Of a DNA stretch of 64,000 nucleotides, positions 43,692 through 52,273 are shown in pieces (the stretch's first letter is position 1; each line of letters starts with the position of its first letter). The translations under genes were made by a program, and so were the position numbers. The DNA comes from Hymenobacter jeongseonensis (lineage in GTDB: Bacteria; Bacteroidota; Bacteroidia; Cytophagales; Hymenobacteraceae): contig NZ_JADQDQ010000001.1 in the NCBI RefSeq assembly GCF_015694725.1, positions 682,001 to 746,000 on the forward strand, in the 5' to 3' direction. Under the pieces are notes generated by a model. It was not told the DNA's origin. It was given only the letters and a program-made list of their open reading frames with translations, and made no database searches.

Positions 43692-43902
43692 AGAGAAACG
43701 GCTTGCGAACAATAAATACAGTAGCCCGGCCGGAGGAAATCCGGTCGGGCAGCGGCTTAGGATACAGCGTAGCCGAAGGTAAGGTTTCCGAAGCCCACCC
43801 GTAGCTTCGTGGGCAGGTGCGGGTTGAGCAGCGTTTTTGCCCCGTGGCAGCGGGCAGCACGGCTTTCGGCCCCCCAACCACTCCTCACCGACTAACCCCT
43901 TC

Positions 43903-44643
43903 ATGCGCGGCTCTTCTCATTTGGCCATCGGCCTCATCACCGGCGTGGCCATTGCGGGGCTGGTGCCCGGCATTCCGTTTTCGTTGCCCGGCATTGCGCT
44001 GGCTGGCTTTTCCAGCCTCGCGCCCGACCTCGACCACCCCGATAGCCGCCTGAGCAAGCGCCTGGGCTTTACCCAGAATTACGTGCGCTGGGCTTTTGCC
44101 GCCGGCGCGTTGGCTCTGGCCGCCTACGCCTACCTGCGCCTGGCACCGGGCTCCGAGCAGCGGTTGTACTACACGGCCGCGCTGGCTTTCGGCTTAATTG
44201 GGGTGGGCATGCAGGGCGGCTCGGCGCGCCGATTGGCGCTTCTTTTCACCGGCTTGGGCACGGTGGTGGCGGGCCTGTACACCGAGCAATTGTGGCTAAG
44301 TTTATTGGGAACGTTTGTGGCGCTGGCGCCCTTCACCTCGCACCGCTCCTGGACGCATACCATTTGGGCCACCGCCCTGTGGACGTACATCGGCTACCTA
44401 GCCGACCAGCACCTGGGTTGGCGCGGCGTGGCGCTGTTTGCGGGTGCGGGCTATATCTCTCATTTGTTAGCTGATACGTTGACTAAGGCCGGGGTTAGAT
44501 GGTTTTTGCCCTTGGGGAATTATTCGTTTAAAATCCCTCTTATCAGCACCGGCTCTGCCACCGGCAACATGCTCGAAATCGCCATTTGCGCGGGCTACGG
44601 GCTGCTGGTTTTGGGCTTGGTAATCGGTCGCATGGGCTTTTAG
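43903..44643 (+). CDS. YdjM-like metal-dependent hydrolase, inner-membrane protein
   Basis: The start at 43903 gives 246 residues with several membrane helices and the DUF457/YdjM pattern: GSSHLAIGLITG near the N-terminus, APDLDHPDSRL, and HRSWTHTIW, a His-rich catalytic-looking site. Members are annotated as membrane-bound metal-dependent hydrolases and in enterobacteria some are LexA-regulated. No LexA box was seen here. It is divergent from mfd. The substrate is unknown. Confidence 0.87.
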   Translation: MRGSSHLAIGLITGVAIAGLVPGIPFSLPGIALAGFSSLAPDLDHPDSRLSKRLGFTQNYVRWAFAAGALALAAYAYLRLAPGSEQRLYYTAALAFGLIGVGMQGGSARRLALLFTGLGTVVAGLYTEQLWLSLLGTFVALAPFTSHRSWTHTIWATALWTYIGYLADQHLGWRGVALFAGAGYISHLLADTLTKAGVRWFLPLGNYSFKIPLISTGSATGNMLEIAICAGYGLLVLGLVIGRMGF

Positions 44644-45016
44644 CCTTTGGGCAGCGGCCCGTAGGCACGTATTGTACTCCTCCCTGCTGAGGCCTACTGT
44701 TGCATAAGTCAGCCAATACCATTAGCTTCGCAGCAGATATGCCCCTTTATTAAGACAGTGTTTGTATTGATTCGTGCTACTATCCAGCGTTTTCAATCAA
44801 TTTAGCCGTCCGGCATTCTATCAAGTCAACAATTAACATAACACCAATTCGGGGAGTACTGCGCACCGGGTGCGGCTACCGAAAAAAATAGGGCTATACC
44901 GATTGTCAGGAACTTGCGGCGGGTGCAATTGTGCCTTGCTGTTCGTGGCGATTCTACCAACTCCATACACTGTCTCACCTAAAACACTTTTCTAATCCTA
45001 AATACAAATCATTACC
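44644..45016. other. Intergenic region (373 bp) before the NYN-cold-shock gene
   Basis: No gene or clear terminator was found. The stretch is AT-richer than its surroundings, so it probably carries the promoter and a long 5' leader of the NYN-cold-shock gene. Long leaders are common for cold-shock-domain mRNAs, but none can be folded by eye here. Confidence 0.5.
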
Positions 45017-46027
45017 ATGAACCAGATGAACAGCCCCTTGATTCGGGTTGGTGTCTTCTATGACGGCAACTATTTCTTAAAAATCAGTGATTATTACTAT
45101 TTCCAACACGAGCGAAAGGCGCGCATTAGCTTGGAGGGATTACATGAATATATTCGCCATCAAGTAGCTGAGGAAGAAGACGTAGACGTGCGACTAGCAC
45201 AAATTACCGACGCTCACTTTTTTCGGGGCCGCCTTTCCGCCACCGAAGCCCGCGACAAAGACCGGCTGTTTCACGACCGTTTGCTCGACGATATTCTGAT
45301 GAACCTGGGCGTGCAAACGCACTACATGGCCCTAAAAACCCGCGACGGCCGCCTCCAGGAAAAAGGCATCGACGTGTGGCTCTCCCTCGAAGCCCTGGAA
45401 CTGGCCCTGCACAAAACCCTCGACGTGGTGGTGCTCATCGCCGGCGACAGCGACTACGTACCCCTCATCCGCAAGCTCAACACCGTGGGCACCCGCGTGA
45501 TGCTGCTGAACTGGGACTTCAAGTACGAAGATTTCAAGGGCGAAACCCGCGTTACGCGCGCTTCGCAGCAGCTGTTGGAGCAGGTAACCTATCCGATAGC
45601 CATGCACGACGTCATCGACCGCGGCCTGCAAACCCAGGACGAAGTGGTAGAGGCGCTGTTCGTGAACCAGTCGGAGCCCGCGGCGTTTGCGCCCAGCGCG
45701 GCCCTGGCCCCCAAGGCCGTGCGCCCCACCGGCCCCACGGCCGCCGGCCCCGTGGGCACCCTGGGCATGAGCACCATCAAAAACCTGAAGAATGGCTTTG
45801 GTTTCGTGGTGATGCCCCCCAACAACCTGTTCTTCAGCTACGCCGACCTTACCGAAGGCGACTTCAACGACCTGCGCGAAGGCGACTGGGTTGAGTTCAC
45901 CGTGGGCCGCAACCACCGCGACGAAGATTGTGCCCGCAACGTGCGCAAAGTGGCTGCCCCGCAGCTGAGCGACATGGAGGACGAGTACGAGCCCGTGAGC
46001 GCACACGCCGCCACCGCCGAGCTGTAA
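45017..46027 (+). CDS. NYN-domain (LabA-like) nuclease fused to a cold-shock domain
   Basis: The 336-residue protein starts with a NYN/PIN-like domain: acidic D16 in FYDGNYFLK, D119 in KGIDVWLSLEALELAL, and D144/D146 in IAGDSDYVPLI, the usual acid cluster for metal-dependent RNA cleavage. After a linker rich in Ala and Pro (about 215-248) comes a cold-shock-like OB fold at 250-312 (STIKNLKNGFGFVVMPPNNLFFSYADL, REGDWVEFTVGRN). Together they suggest an RNA-binding nuclease that may act in RNA turnover under cold or stress; that role is inferred. It is followed by a long perfect hairpin. Confidence 0.82.
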   Translation: MNQMNSPLIRVGVFYDGNYFLKISDYYYFQHERKARISLEGLHEYIRHQVAEEEDVDVRLAQITDAHFFRGRLSATEARDKDRLFHDRLLDDILMNLGVQTHYMALKTRDGRLQEKGIDVWLSLEALELALHKTLDVVVLIAGDSDYVPLIRKLNTVGTRVMLLNWDFKYEDFKGETRVTRASQQLLEQVTYPIAMHDVIDRGLQTQDEVVEALFVNQSEPAAFAPSAALAPKAVRPTGPTAAGPVGTLGMSTIKNLKNGFGFVVMPPNNLFFSYADLTEGDFNDLREGDWVEFTVGRNHRDEDCARNVRKVAAPQLSDMEDEYEPVSAHAATAEL

Positions 46028-46080
46028 CACTGCTACACCCCTTCGGAGCTGGTCCGCTCAGGACTCAGACCTGGAATTAC

Positions 46081-46129
46081 TAACGTTAAAAAGCCCCGAC
46101 TCTGCTAGAGTCGGGGCTTTTTAACGTTA
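46081..46129. terminator. Terminator after the NYN-cold-shock gene
   Basis: TAACGTTAAAAAGCCCCGAC and its complement form a perfect stem of about 23 bp around a 3-base loop, with A and T runs on the two sides, so it should stop transcription in both directions. Confidence 0.92.
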
Positions 46130-46209
46130 GCCCAAAAGCGTGGCGCGAAAACGGTTGCTGATTGAAAACAAGCTTCTTACAAATGGTAATTGCCGCCGCC
46201 GGTGCCCGC

Positions 46210-46698
46210 CTATTCCATCACCAGTTTCGCAAAGTCGCGCTTGTTGGCCGGGTAGCGGTTGAACGTGCCCAGGCCGCGCGCTACGGCTACGTCTTCTTGG
46301 CCCTCCACCAAGCGGTAAATCACGCAGCTGCTCACCACCAGCTTGTTGCCGGCGTGGTCAACGGTGCCTTTGGCCACCAGCACATCGTGCAAATGCACGG
46401 CATGCAGGTAATTCATCTTGAATTCCACCGTCGAGACAAATTCCAGGCTGGTGAAGGCCAGCGATAGCGCGGCAGCGCCCAACGCCGCATCCATGAGGCC
46501 GGCGAGCACGCCGCCGTGGCAGGTATTGGGGGAGGACAGGTGCTCTTCCCGAATGGTCATGCGGTATTCGGCCTGCCCCGCCACGGGCACGCTCAGCACC
46601 ATGCCGTTGGCTTGGCCGTAACTGTTCATTTGGTTGTAAGCCAGAACCATAGCTGCAATTTCGGGGATGCGGCGGGTGGGCGAGTGGGTTTCGGACAT
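46210..46698 (-). CDS. PaaI-type hotdog thioesterase
   Basis: From the ATG at 46698 the protein has 162 residues with the hotdog motif SSPNTCHGGVLAGLMDAALGAAALSL, close to the HGGxxxxLxD signature of PaaI/4HBT thioesterases, and the following FKMNYLHAVHLHDVL strand. These enzymes hydrolyse acyl- or aryl-CoA thioesters; the substrate is not clear. It is convergent with the NYN gene and divergent from the Mpo1-like gene. Confidence 0.88.
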   Translation of the reverse strand: MSETHSPTRRIPEIAAMVLAYNQMNSYGQANGMVLSVPVAGQAEYRMTIREEHLSSPNTCHGGVLAGLMDAALGAAALSLAFTSLEFVSTVEFKMNYLHAVHLHDVLVAKGTVDHAGNKLVVSSCVIYRLVEGQEDVAVARGLGTFNRYPANKRDFAKLVME

Positions 46699-46829
46699 GG
46701 AGATGAATAATAATAAGCCGGGTTGCAGTAGCAAGTTTGGCAAAAATCGGCTTGATTTACTGAACCGGTGGTGGGGGCGACGCCCGGTGGCCGTCCCTGA
46801 GCTGGGTTACTTCTAACCTGGTTAATGCC

Positions 46830-47135
46830 ATGTCTGCGCTACCGCTCACGTTTGCTGAATTTTATCCGCGCTACCTGCGCGAGCATAGCCGGCGCGGAAC
46901 GCGGGTCCTTCATTTTATCGGCACCACGCTTTTCTTGGTTTGCTTGGTGCTGTTGGGCATCACCGGAGACTGGACTTGGCTGCTCGTGGGCATCGTTTCC
47001 GCGTACGGGTTTGCCTGGATGGGGCACTTTTTTGTGGAGCGCAACCGGCCAGCCACTTTTCAACACCCCTGGTTCTCGCTGCTCGGCGATTTCCGCCTGT
47101 ATGCCGAATTATGGACCGGCCGGCAGAAATTCTAA
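46830..47135 (+). CDS. Mpo1-like (DUF962) membrane protein
   Basis: The 101-residue protein matches the short bacterial DUF962 family: FAEFYPRYLREHSRRGTRVLHFIGT, two membrane segments, then GHFFVERNRPATFQHPWFSLLGDFRL. Yeast Mpo1 is a dioxygenase in 2-hydroxy fatty-acid breakdown, using conserved His residues that appear here in EHS, HFIG, GHFF and QHPW. The bacterial role is not established. The 13-bp gap to the convergent acetyltransferase has no terminator. Confidence 0.88.
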   Translation: MSALPLTFAEFYPRYLREHSRRGTRVLHFIGTTLFLVCLVLLGITGDWTWLLVGIVSAYGFAWMGHFFVERNRPATFQHPWFSLLGDFRLYAELWTGRQKF

Positions 47136-47148
47136 CAGCTGGTTTCGT

Positions 47149-47607
47149 TCAGGGCCGCTTCCGCATCAGAAAGTGCGGAATTACCCCGAACAAGGTGTGG
47201 GAGGGTTCCACCACCTCGTAGCCCAGCCGCTGGTAGAAGCCCACCGCCGACTCACGAGAGTGCAGCACCAGTTCCGATAAGCCCGCGGCCCGCGCCTGGG
47301 CTTCCAGATACGCCATAATCTGGCGGCCCAGGCCCGTGCCCGCCGCCTCCGGTGCCACGGCCATAAACCGGACCTGGCCCTCGTGGGCCGTAGTGGGCTG
47401 CAGCATGCCCACGGCCAGTGCCACCGGCGGGTGTTCAAATTCCGAGGCCAGGAGCAGGGCGTGCACGGTGCCGGGCTCCGCGTCGGCGGGGCTGCGCTCC
47501 GAGCCCGGGGGCTGCTGCCAGGGCTGGCGCAGCACGGCGTAGCGCAACTGGTAATAGGCGTCCCACTCGGCGGGGGTGCGGGGCGAACGGACGGCTGGGA
47601 AAGCCAT
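47149..47607 (-). CDS. GNAT family N-acetyltransferase
   Basis: The start at 47607 gives 152 residues with the GNAT acetyl-CoA motif VRFMAVAPEAAGTGLGRQIMAYLEAQAR and the C-terminal strand LVLHSRESAVGFYQRLGYEVV. The N-terminal helix begins RSPRTPAEWDAYYQLRYAVLRQPW, typical of ElaA-like and related GNATs. Substrate unknown. It is divergent from yajQ. Confidence 0.88.
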   Translation of the reverse strand: MAFPAVRSPRTPAEWDAYYQLRYAVLRQPWQQPPGSERSPADAEPGTVHALLLASEFEHPPVALAVGMLQPTTAHEGQVRFMAVAPEAAGTGLGRQIMAYLEAQARAAGLSELVLHSRESAVGFYQRLGYEVVEPSHTLFGVIPHFLMRKRP

Positions 47608-47655
47608 ATGCAAAACTGTTAGCAAGATGAAGCAACCACGGCAGAGTTGGGCCGT

Positions 47656-47663
47656 TACCTTTG
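47656..47663 (+). promoter_or_regulatory. Candidate -7 box for yajQ
   Basis: TACCTTTG matches TAnnTTTG exactly and lies 50 bp upstream of the yajQ ATG. No TTG at the ideal -33 distance was seen. Confidence 0.45.
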
Positions 47664-47713
47664 CGCCCCGGCTCCGGCCGGGTACTCATTTCAAAACTAC
47701 GCCCCACCCCGCT

Positions 47714-48205
47714 ATGGCATCCTTCGACATCGTGAGCAAAGTAGACCCGCAAACCCTGGAAAACGCGGTGAACACGGCCCAAAAAGAACTGCAAACCCGC
47801 TACGACCTGCGCGATACCAAAGGCGGCATCGAACTCAATAAAAAGGAAAACACCATTTTGCTGTCGTCCGAAAACTCCATGCGCATCAAGGCGCTGGAAG
47901 ATATTTTGCTGGGCCGGGTGGTGAAGCAGGGCATCGACGGCACCAGCCTCGATTTCTCGGCCGACGAGCAGCCCAGCGGCAACCTGATTAAGAAAACCAT
48001 CAAGGTGCGCGCCGGCGTCGACAAGGAGTTTGGGCGCAAAATCATCAAGGCCATTAAAGACGCCAAGGTGAAGGTGGAAGCCCAGATGCAGGACGACCAA
48101 GTGCGCGTGACGGCCAAGAAAATCGACGATTTGCAGGCGGCCATTGCCGTGTTGCGCAAATCCGACATCGGCCTGCCGCTGCAGTTTGTGAACATGAAAA
48201 GCTAA
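47714..48205 (+). CDS. yajQ: YajQ family nucleotide-binding protein
   Basis: From the ATG at 47714 it has 163 residues, the normal YajQ length, with SFDIVSKVDPQTLENAVNTA at the start, KENTILLSSENSMRIKALEDIL in the middle and the closing LQAAIAVLRKSDIGLPLQFVN. Some YajQ proteins bind c-di-GMP and act in regulation. The frame upstream of this ATG has no family homology. It is followed 107 bp later by the TerC gene on the same strand. Confidence 0.94.
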   Translation: MASFDIVSKVDPQTLENAVNTAQKELQTRYDLRDTKGGIELNKKENTILLSSENSMRIKALEDILLGRVVKQGIDGTSLDFSADEQPSGNLIKKTIKVRAGVDKEFGRKIIKAIKDAKVKVEAQMQDDQVRVTAKKIDDLQAAIAVLRKSDIGLPLQFVNMKS

Positions 48206-48312
48206 TGCACCACGGAAACATTCCAGCTGATGCGCGGGCATCGCTACCATGCGAAAGCCGGGAGCCCGTTGCGCATTCAATCCTCACTATTATTTAACTG
48301 CCACATCTCGAG

Positions 48313-49083
48313 ATGTACGATTTCGGAGCCTTTGCCCAAGCCGCTACCTGGGTTAGTTTATTAACCCTCACTTTCATGGAAGTAGTGCTGGGAATTGACA
48401 ATATCATCTTCATCTCTATTGTGGTGAACCGCTTGCCTGCCAGCGAGCAAGCGCGGGGCCGCACCATTGGCTTGCTGCTGGCGCTGGTGTTCCGGGTGGG
48501 GCTGCTGCTGAGCATTTCTTGGATTGTGGGCCTGCGCGCTTCCCTGTTCGAAATTGTGCTGCCGTGGCAGGACCAGCCCTTCGGGGTGGCCGGGCGCGAC
48601 CTGATTCTGCTGGCGGGCGGTTTGTTTCTGATTTACAAGAGCACCACCGAAATCCACAACAAGCTGCAGGGCGAAGAAGAGCACGAGAACGGCGCCGGCG
48701 GCGCCCGCGCCACCATGGCGAGCATCATCCTCCAAATCATCATCATCGACATTGTTTTCAGCTTCGACTCAATTCTGACGGCCGTGGGCTTGGTCGACAA
48801 CGTGCTGGTGATGATTGCAGCCGTGGTAGTGGCCATGGGCATTATGCTGGCCTTCAGCGGGATAATTGCCGGATTTGTTAACAATAACCCCACCATCAAG
48901 ATGCTTGCCTTGTCGTTCCTCATCATGATTGGCTTCATGCTGGTGATGGAAGCGGCGCACAAGGAAGTGGAAAAAGGCTACCTCTACTTTGCCATGGCCT
49001 TCTCCCTGACCGTGGAGCTGCTCAACCTGCGGCTGCGCAAAAAAACCAAGCCCGTGCAATTGCGCGACTCGCAATACGACTAA
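48313..49083 (+). CDS. TerC family integral membrane protein
   Basis: The 256-residue protein has seven or so hydrophobic helices and both TerC acidic motifs, VVLGIDNIIFI (D29 region) and IIIDIVFSFDSILTAVG. TerC/Alx-type proteins are implicated in metal export, especially manganese, and in tellurite resistance; the specific metal cannot be told. It stands alone with no ter genes nearby. It ends 22 bp before the convergent J-domain gene. Confidence 0.92.
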   Translation: MYDFGAFAQAATWVSLLTLTFMEVVLGIDNIIFISIVVNRLPASEQARGRTIGLLLALVFRVGLLLSISWIVGLRASLFEIVLPWQDQPFGVAGRDLILLAGGLFLIYKSTTEIHNKLQGEEEHENGAGGARATMASIILQIIIIDIVFSFDSILTAVGLVDNVLVMIAAVVVAMGIMLAFSGIIAGFVNNNPTIKMLALSFLIMIGFMLVMEAAHKEVEKGYLYFAMAFSLTVELLNLRLRKKTKPVQLRDSQYD

Positions 49084-49105
49084 CACAAGGCCCCGAGCGA
49101 ACGGA

Positions 49106-49885
49106 TTACAGGAGCATTTTCAGGAGCGTGAGCGCCAGAAAAACCGCGGCCAGCATGCACGCTCCCAGCCGGTAGTCCTTGTTTAAGCGCGGCAGCAAGC
49201 CCAGCGTGGCCGTGGCCAGCAGGCCCAGCCAGAACACGTTGCGCGCCCCTTCATAAATGGAGGAAATGGCAAACGGCAGCTGTTGCGGGGACGAGCGCAC
49301 GGAAATGGGCGTGCCCCACAGCGGCGTGCGGCGCACGGGCACCCGCGCCCCCACCGGCAGGTCATTGTACAGGGTAAAAGTGCCACGGTCGGTTTGGTGC
49401 AGGGTTTTTTGGTAGGAGCCCCGGCGGGTAGAGTAAAAGGTGGTTTCGGTGCGCAGTACCTTTTCCTGCTGCTCCGTGGCCAGGAAGTAGTCCACCGCCA
49501 GCGTGCCGCACAGCAGCAGGCAGGCCACCAGCAGCGGGCGGGCCAGGCGCAGGGCTTGGGCATACTGGGCGGCGTAGCGCACCGTGGGTGGCACCGCCGC
49601 CGGCTTGGGCCGGGACGACCAAAAGGCGCGGTGCGCTGCATCGCGCGCGCGGCCCGATGGGGTGATGTGCGTGACGGCCGGCGGCCGGATGCCGGCATCG
49701 TAGGCCACGCGTCGGCTGGGGTTGCTCAGCACCTCGTAGGCTGCCGTCACCGCGTAGTACCGGGCGTGCGCCTCGGGGTCGGGCGTCCGGTCGGGGTGGG
49801 TGAGGAATACCAGGCGGCGGTAGGCGCGCCGGATATCCGCCAGCTTAGCAGTAGTGGGCACCTCCAAAACCTGATAATGGGTCAT
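49106..49885 (-). CDS. Membrane-anchored J-domain protein, copy A
   Basis: This 259-residue protein has an N-terminal J domain (MTHYQVLEVPTTAKLADIRRAYRRL) with the HPD motif at 30-32. The rest holds about three hydrophobic segments (roughly 118-140 and two near the C-terminus) with a beta-rich soluble part between, including TPISVRSS. It pairs with a small protein gene 14 bp upstream, and the pair recurs at 50273-51526 on the same strand. DnaJ-like proteins stimulate DnaK; the client here is unknown. No zinc-finger or C-terminal DnaJ domain is present. Confidence 0.88.
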   Translation of the reverse strand: MTHYQVLEVPTTAKLADIRRAYRRLVFLTHPDRTPDPEAHARYYAVTAAYEVLSNPSRRVAYDAGIRPPAVTHITPSGRARDAAHRAFWSSRPKPAAVPPTVRYAAQYAQALRLARPLLVACLLLCGTLAVDYFLATEQQEKVLRTETTFYSTRRGSYQKTLHQTDRGTFTLYNDLPVGARVPVRRTPLWGTPISVRSSPQQLPFAISSIYEGARNVFWLGLLATATLGLLPRLNKDYRLGACMLAAVFLALTLLKMLL

Positions 49886-49899
49886 CGATCGCAGCGAGG

Positions 49900-50115
49900 C
49901 TAAGGAATGGAAACAAGAGCCGTTAAGTTCAGCGCCGTGCGGGCGTGGGCCACTACGCCCTGCAGCGCCAGTTCGAACGGTTGCTCATTCGACAACTTCA
50001 GGGCCGGGCGCAGCGTGGCATGCAGAAACGCGTGAACCGTACTCAACGTGCTGGGCACAGGCGGCCGCAATGTCAGCGGAGCCGTATCGGAGCGGGCGTC
50101 AAAGCCTGAAATCAT
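49900..50115 (-). CDS. Short paralogue of the small protein at 51089, possibly truncated
   Basis: The 71-residue product matches the central helix of the 145-residue protein at 51089-51526: VHAFLHATLRPALKLSNEQ here versus VGEFLHSTLRPVLKLQNS there. The C-terminal half of the longer protein (LLARNTKLRYTVIGLITACF onward) is missing, so this is a shortened paralogue or a decaying copy. It sits 14 bp before J-domain copy A on the same strand. Function unknown. Confidence 0.6.
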   Translation of the reverse strand: MISGFDARSDTAPLTLRPPVPSTLSTVHAFLHATLRPALKLSNEQPFELALQGVVAHARTALNLTALVSIP

Positions 50116-50272
50116 ACGTGTTGAGTAGGAGTAAGGTAAATAGCAAGCAGTAAAATAAGCGGGAATTCAACCAAATAATAGGTCGATGGTTGACGAATTT
50201 CAGCAATAATTGGCCAGCCCTGGGCCGGCGCAAAAGGCCCAAGTTGGTGGTGCTGCGCGGTTAGCAGTGCGA

Positions 50273-51070
50273 TTAGCTTGTCGCTAAAAACCAAAGCACA
50301 ATTATCGCCAAAATAGCGGCTGTTGCAGCACATTCTACTTGCCGCTTCCCGGCCGGTCCGGGCCATGCGCCGACTGATGCTGTAAGCACCATTGCAACAA
50401 CAAAAATTAGCCCTGCGCCGGCATAAATGAAATTTTCATCCCAGTACCGAGAAGGAAGACCATACTGACGTGTTTCGATGACTTTATACGCTAGAACTTG
50501 GCCAAACAAAGCCGTGCGTCGCATGTCCAAAACTTCGCCAGCATTCATGCAAGGCCCTCGGAAAGTAGAATTTTGCGTTCTGATGACGCAGTAAGACCCC
50601 CCTTTTTTGCTGCTGTGGAGCGTGCAGCTTTGCACTTCTTCACGCGGATAGTTGAGTACCCATACCCTATCGATGCCAAGCAATAAGCTAAACACAAGCA
50701 GCGCTTTACAAATAGCCTTGCCTAATGGAGCGTATCGCAAATAAGCGGCTTCGTGCGGATATGCTTCTGTCTTCCCTCTAGGATGATGGCGGGTGCTGGA
50801 AGCGGAACGCCTGCGTCTATCTCCAGCATTGGGTGCAGGAGTAGACGTTGCCAGAGTTGACGCCGTAAAGTGGCCCAAATCATCGTAAGCTGCCCGCCGG
50901 GTTGGGTCGCTCAGCACCTCGTACGCCGCATTAACGTCCAAATACCGGGCATGCGCGGCCGGGTCGGAGGTACGGTCAGGGTGCGTGAGTAGCACCAGCC
51001 GCCGATAGGCACTCCGGATATCCGCGGCCGAGGCAGTATTCGTTAATTCCAACGCTTCGTAGTGTTTCAT
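50273..51070 (-). CDS. Membrane-anchored J-domain protein, copy B
   Basis: The 265-residue protein has the J domain MKHYEALELTNTASAADIRSAYRRL with HPD at 30-32, then a basic linker (RRRRSASSTRHHPRGK), one membrane segment (AICKALLVFSLLLGIDRVW), a Cys-containing segment (CTLHSSKKGGSYCV, GPCMNAG) and further C-terminal hydrophobic stretches. It is clearly paralogous to copy A in domain order. It lies 18 bp after the small protein gene at 51089. By eye its sequence is less GC-rich than its neighbours. Confidence 0.85.
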   Translation of the reverse strand: MKHYEALELTNTASAADIRSAYRRLVLLTHPDRTSDPAAHARYLDVNAAYEVLSDPTRRAAYDDLGHFTASTLATSTPAPNAGDRRRRSASSTRHHPRGKTEAYPHEAAYLRYAPLGKAICKALLVFSLLLGIDRVWVLNYPREEVQSCTLHSSKKGGSYCVIRTQNSTFRGPCMNAGEVLDMRRTALFGQVLAYKVIETRQYGLPSRYWDENFIYAGAGLIFVVAMVLTASVGAWPGPAGKRQVECAATAAILAIIVLWFLATS

Positions 51071-51088
51071 CGACCACGAAGAAAGCAG

Positions 51089-51526
51089 CTATTCCCTGGC
51101 CGCCGCCAAGGCCACTACCTGCTCCGTTTGGTCGAGTACGCGGCGCTGGGCCAGCTCCAACAAGCGGCGGTTCAACTCGGGGCGCTGCTGCCGGTAGTAA
51201 GTGTGCTCTTCCTGCGTAAAACAGGCGGTTATCAGACCAATTACCGTGTAGCGCAATTTGGTATTGCGCGCCAGTAGCTCGCTGAGCTGGCGTTGCTGGT
51301 CAGTTGGGCTGGCTTTGCTCAGCAGCATGTGGTGGTCGAGCACAAAGTCGACCACTACGGCTAGTAGCAAGCTGTTTTGCAGCTTCAGCACGGGGCGCAG
51401 CGTGGAGTGCAGGAACTCGCCCACGCTGCCGGTAGGGTTGGTGGTGGTTTGGTCGGTTACGATATCGGGCCGAAGTGCCAGAAGCGCAGCATCGGGACGA
51501 GTGGCAGGGGAGGAGTTAGAAGTCAT
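51089..51526 (-). CDS. Small conserved protein paired with the J-domain gene
   Basis: The 145-residue protein is mostly helical, without signal peptide. The segment VGEFLHSTLRPVLKLQNSLLLAVVVDFVLDHHMLL is shared in part with the 71-residue protein at 49900. Charged helices follow (RQLSELLARNTKLRYTVIGLITACFTQEEHTYYRQQRPELNRRLLELAQRRV). No family is recognised. It is the first gene of the small protein plus J-domain pair that occurs twice in tandem. Confidence 0.75.
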   Translation of the reverse strand: MTSNSSPATRPDAALLALRPDIVTDQTTTNPTGSVGEFLHSTLRPVLKLQNSLLLAVVVDFVLDHHMLLSKASPTDQQRQLSELLARNTKLRYTVIGLITACFTQEEHTYYRQQRPELNRRLLELAQRRVLDQTEQVVALAAARE

Positions 51527-51573
51527 GCGGTGATAACAAACAACTGCCGCTTTGGCCGCTGCTGAATGGTTTT

Positions 51574-52107
51574 TTATACCACCCCCAGCTTCACCAGCGA
51601 ATCCCAGAGCACCACGCCGGCCGCCACGCCCACATTAAGCGAATGCTTGGTGCCGAACTGGGGGATTTCCACGGCCAAGTCGCACAAAGCCAGAACGGCG
51701 TCTTCCACCCCAAATACTTCGTTGCCCAACACCAGCGCTAGCGGCCGGCCCGGCTCGGGTTGGAACTGGGGCAGGACCACGCTGCCGGTGGTTTGCTCCA
51801 CGGCCACTACCTGGTAGCCGGCGGCTTTTAGTGCGGCCACCGCGGCCACCGTTTCGGCGGCGTATTCCCAGGCCATAGATTCTTCGCTCCCGAGCGCGGT
51901 TTTGGTGATTTCGCGGTGCGGGGGGCGCGGCGTGATGCCGCAGAGCCAGATTTTCTCCAGCGCAAAGGCGTCGGCGGTGCGGAAGATAGCCCCCACGTTG
52001 TGCATGCTGCGCACGTTGTCCAGCACTAGTACTACGGGGCTTTTGGGCGTACTTTTGAAGTCGGCCACCGTGGCGCGGTTCAGTTCCGCCATCGTCAGTT
52101 TTCGCAT
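51574..52107 (-). CDS. TrmH/SpoU family RNA methyltransferase
   Basis: From the ATG at 52107 it has 177 residues with SPOUT motifs [35 protein letters not shown] and the knot [16 protein letters not shown]. Such enzymes 2'-O-methylate tRNA or rRNA; the short N-terminus gives no extra clue to the target. A longer frame upstream runs into the inverted-repeat element at 52113-52267. It is divergent from mutS. Confidence 0.92.
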   Translation of the reverse strand: MRKLTMAELNRATVADFKSTPKSPVVLVLDNVRSMHNVGAIFRTADAFALEKIWLCGITPRPPHREITKTALGSEESMAWEYAAETVAAVAALKAAGYQVVAVEQTTGSVVLPQFQPEPGRPLALVLGNEVFGVEDAVLALCDLAVEIPQFGTKHSLNVGVAAGVVLWDSLVKLGVV

Positions 52108-52112
52108 GGTCA

Positions 52113-52267
52113 GTAGCGCGAACTTTGTGGTTCGCGTCGTTGGTTTAAGGGGTTGGCCCGATTGCACGCAGCGGCCGATTATAGCCAGCCCGCCCGCGTT
52201 CGGCGCTTATTTCGGCTTTGCGCGGATTATTCATCACTACAAACGCGAACTACAAAGTTCGCGCTAC
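52113..52267. repeat. Inverted-repeat element between the TrmH gene and mutS (155 bp)
   Basis: The ends 52113-52136 (GTAGCGCGAACTTTGTGG...) and 52244-52267 are inverted repeats matching at 23 of 24 positions. Each end is itself a small palindrome (CGCGAAC-N6-GTTCGCG). The 107-bp middle has no gene. The arrangement resembles a MITE or REP doublet of a family different from the 98-bp hairpins. Confidence 0.75.
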
Positions 52268-52273
52268 TTTGCT

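Noticed and set aside
50112..50366. An 84-codon frame between the two J-domain modules
   Set aside because: It overlaps the end of J-domain copy B and has only one hydrophobic stretch; no homologous feature in the other module.
51902..52273. N-terminal extension of mutS from an upstream ATG
   Set aside because: It lies on the opposite strand of the TrmH-type gene and crosses the inverted-repeat element.
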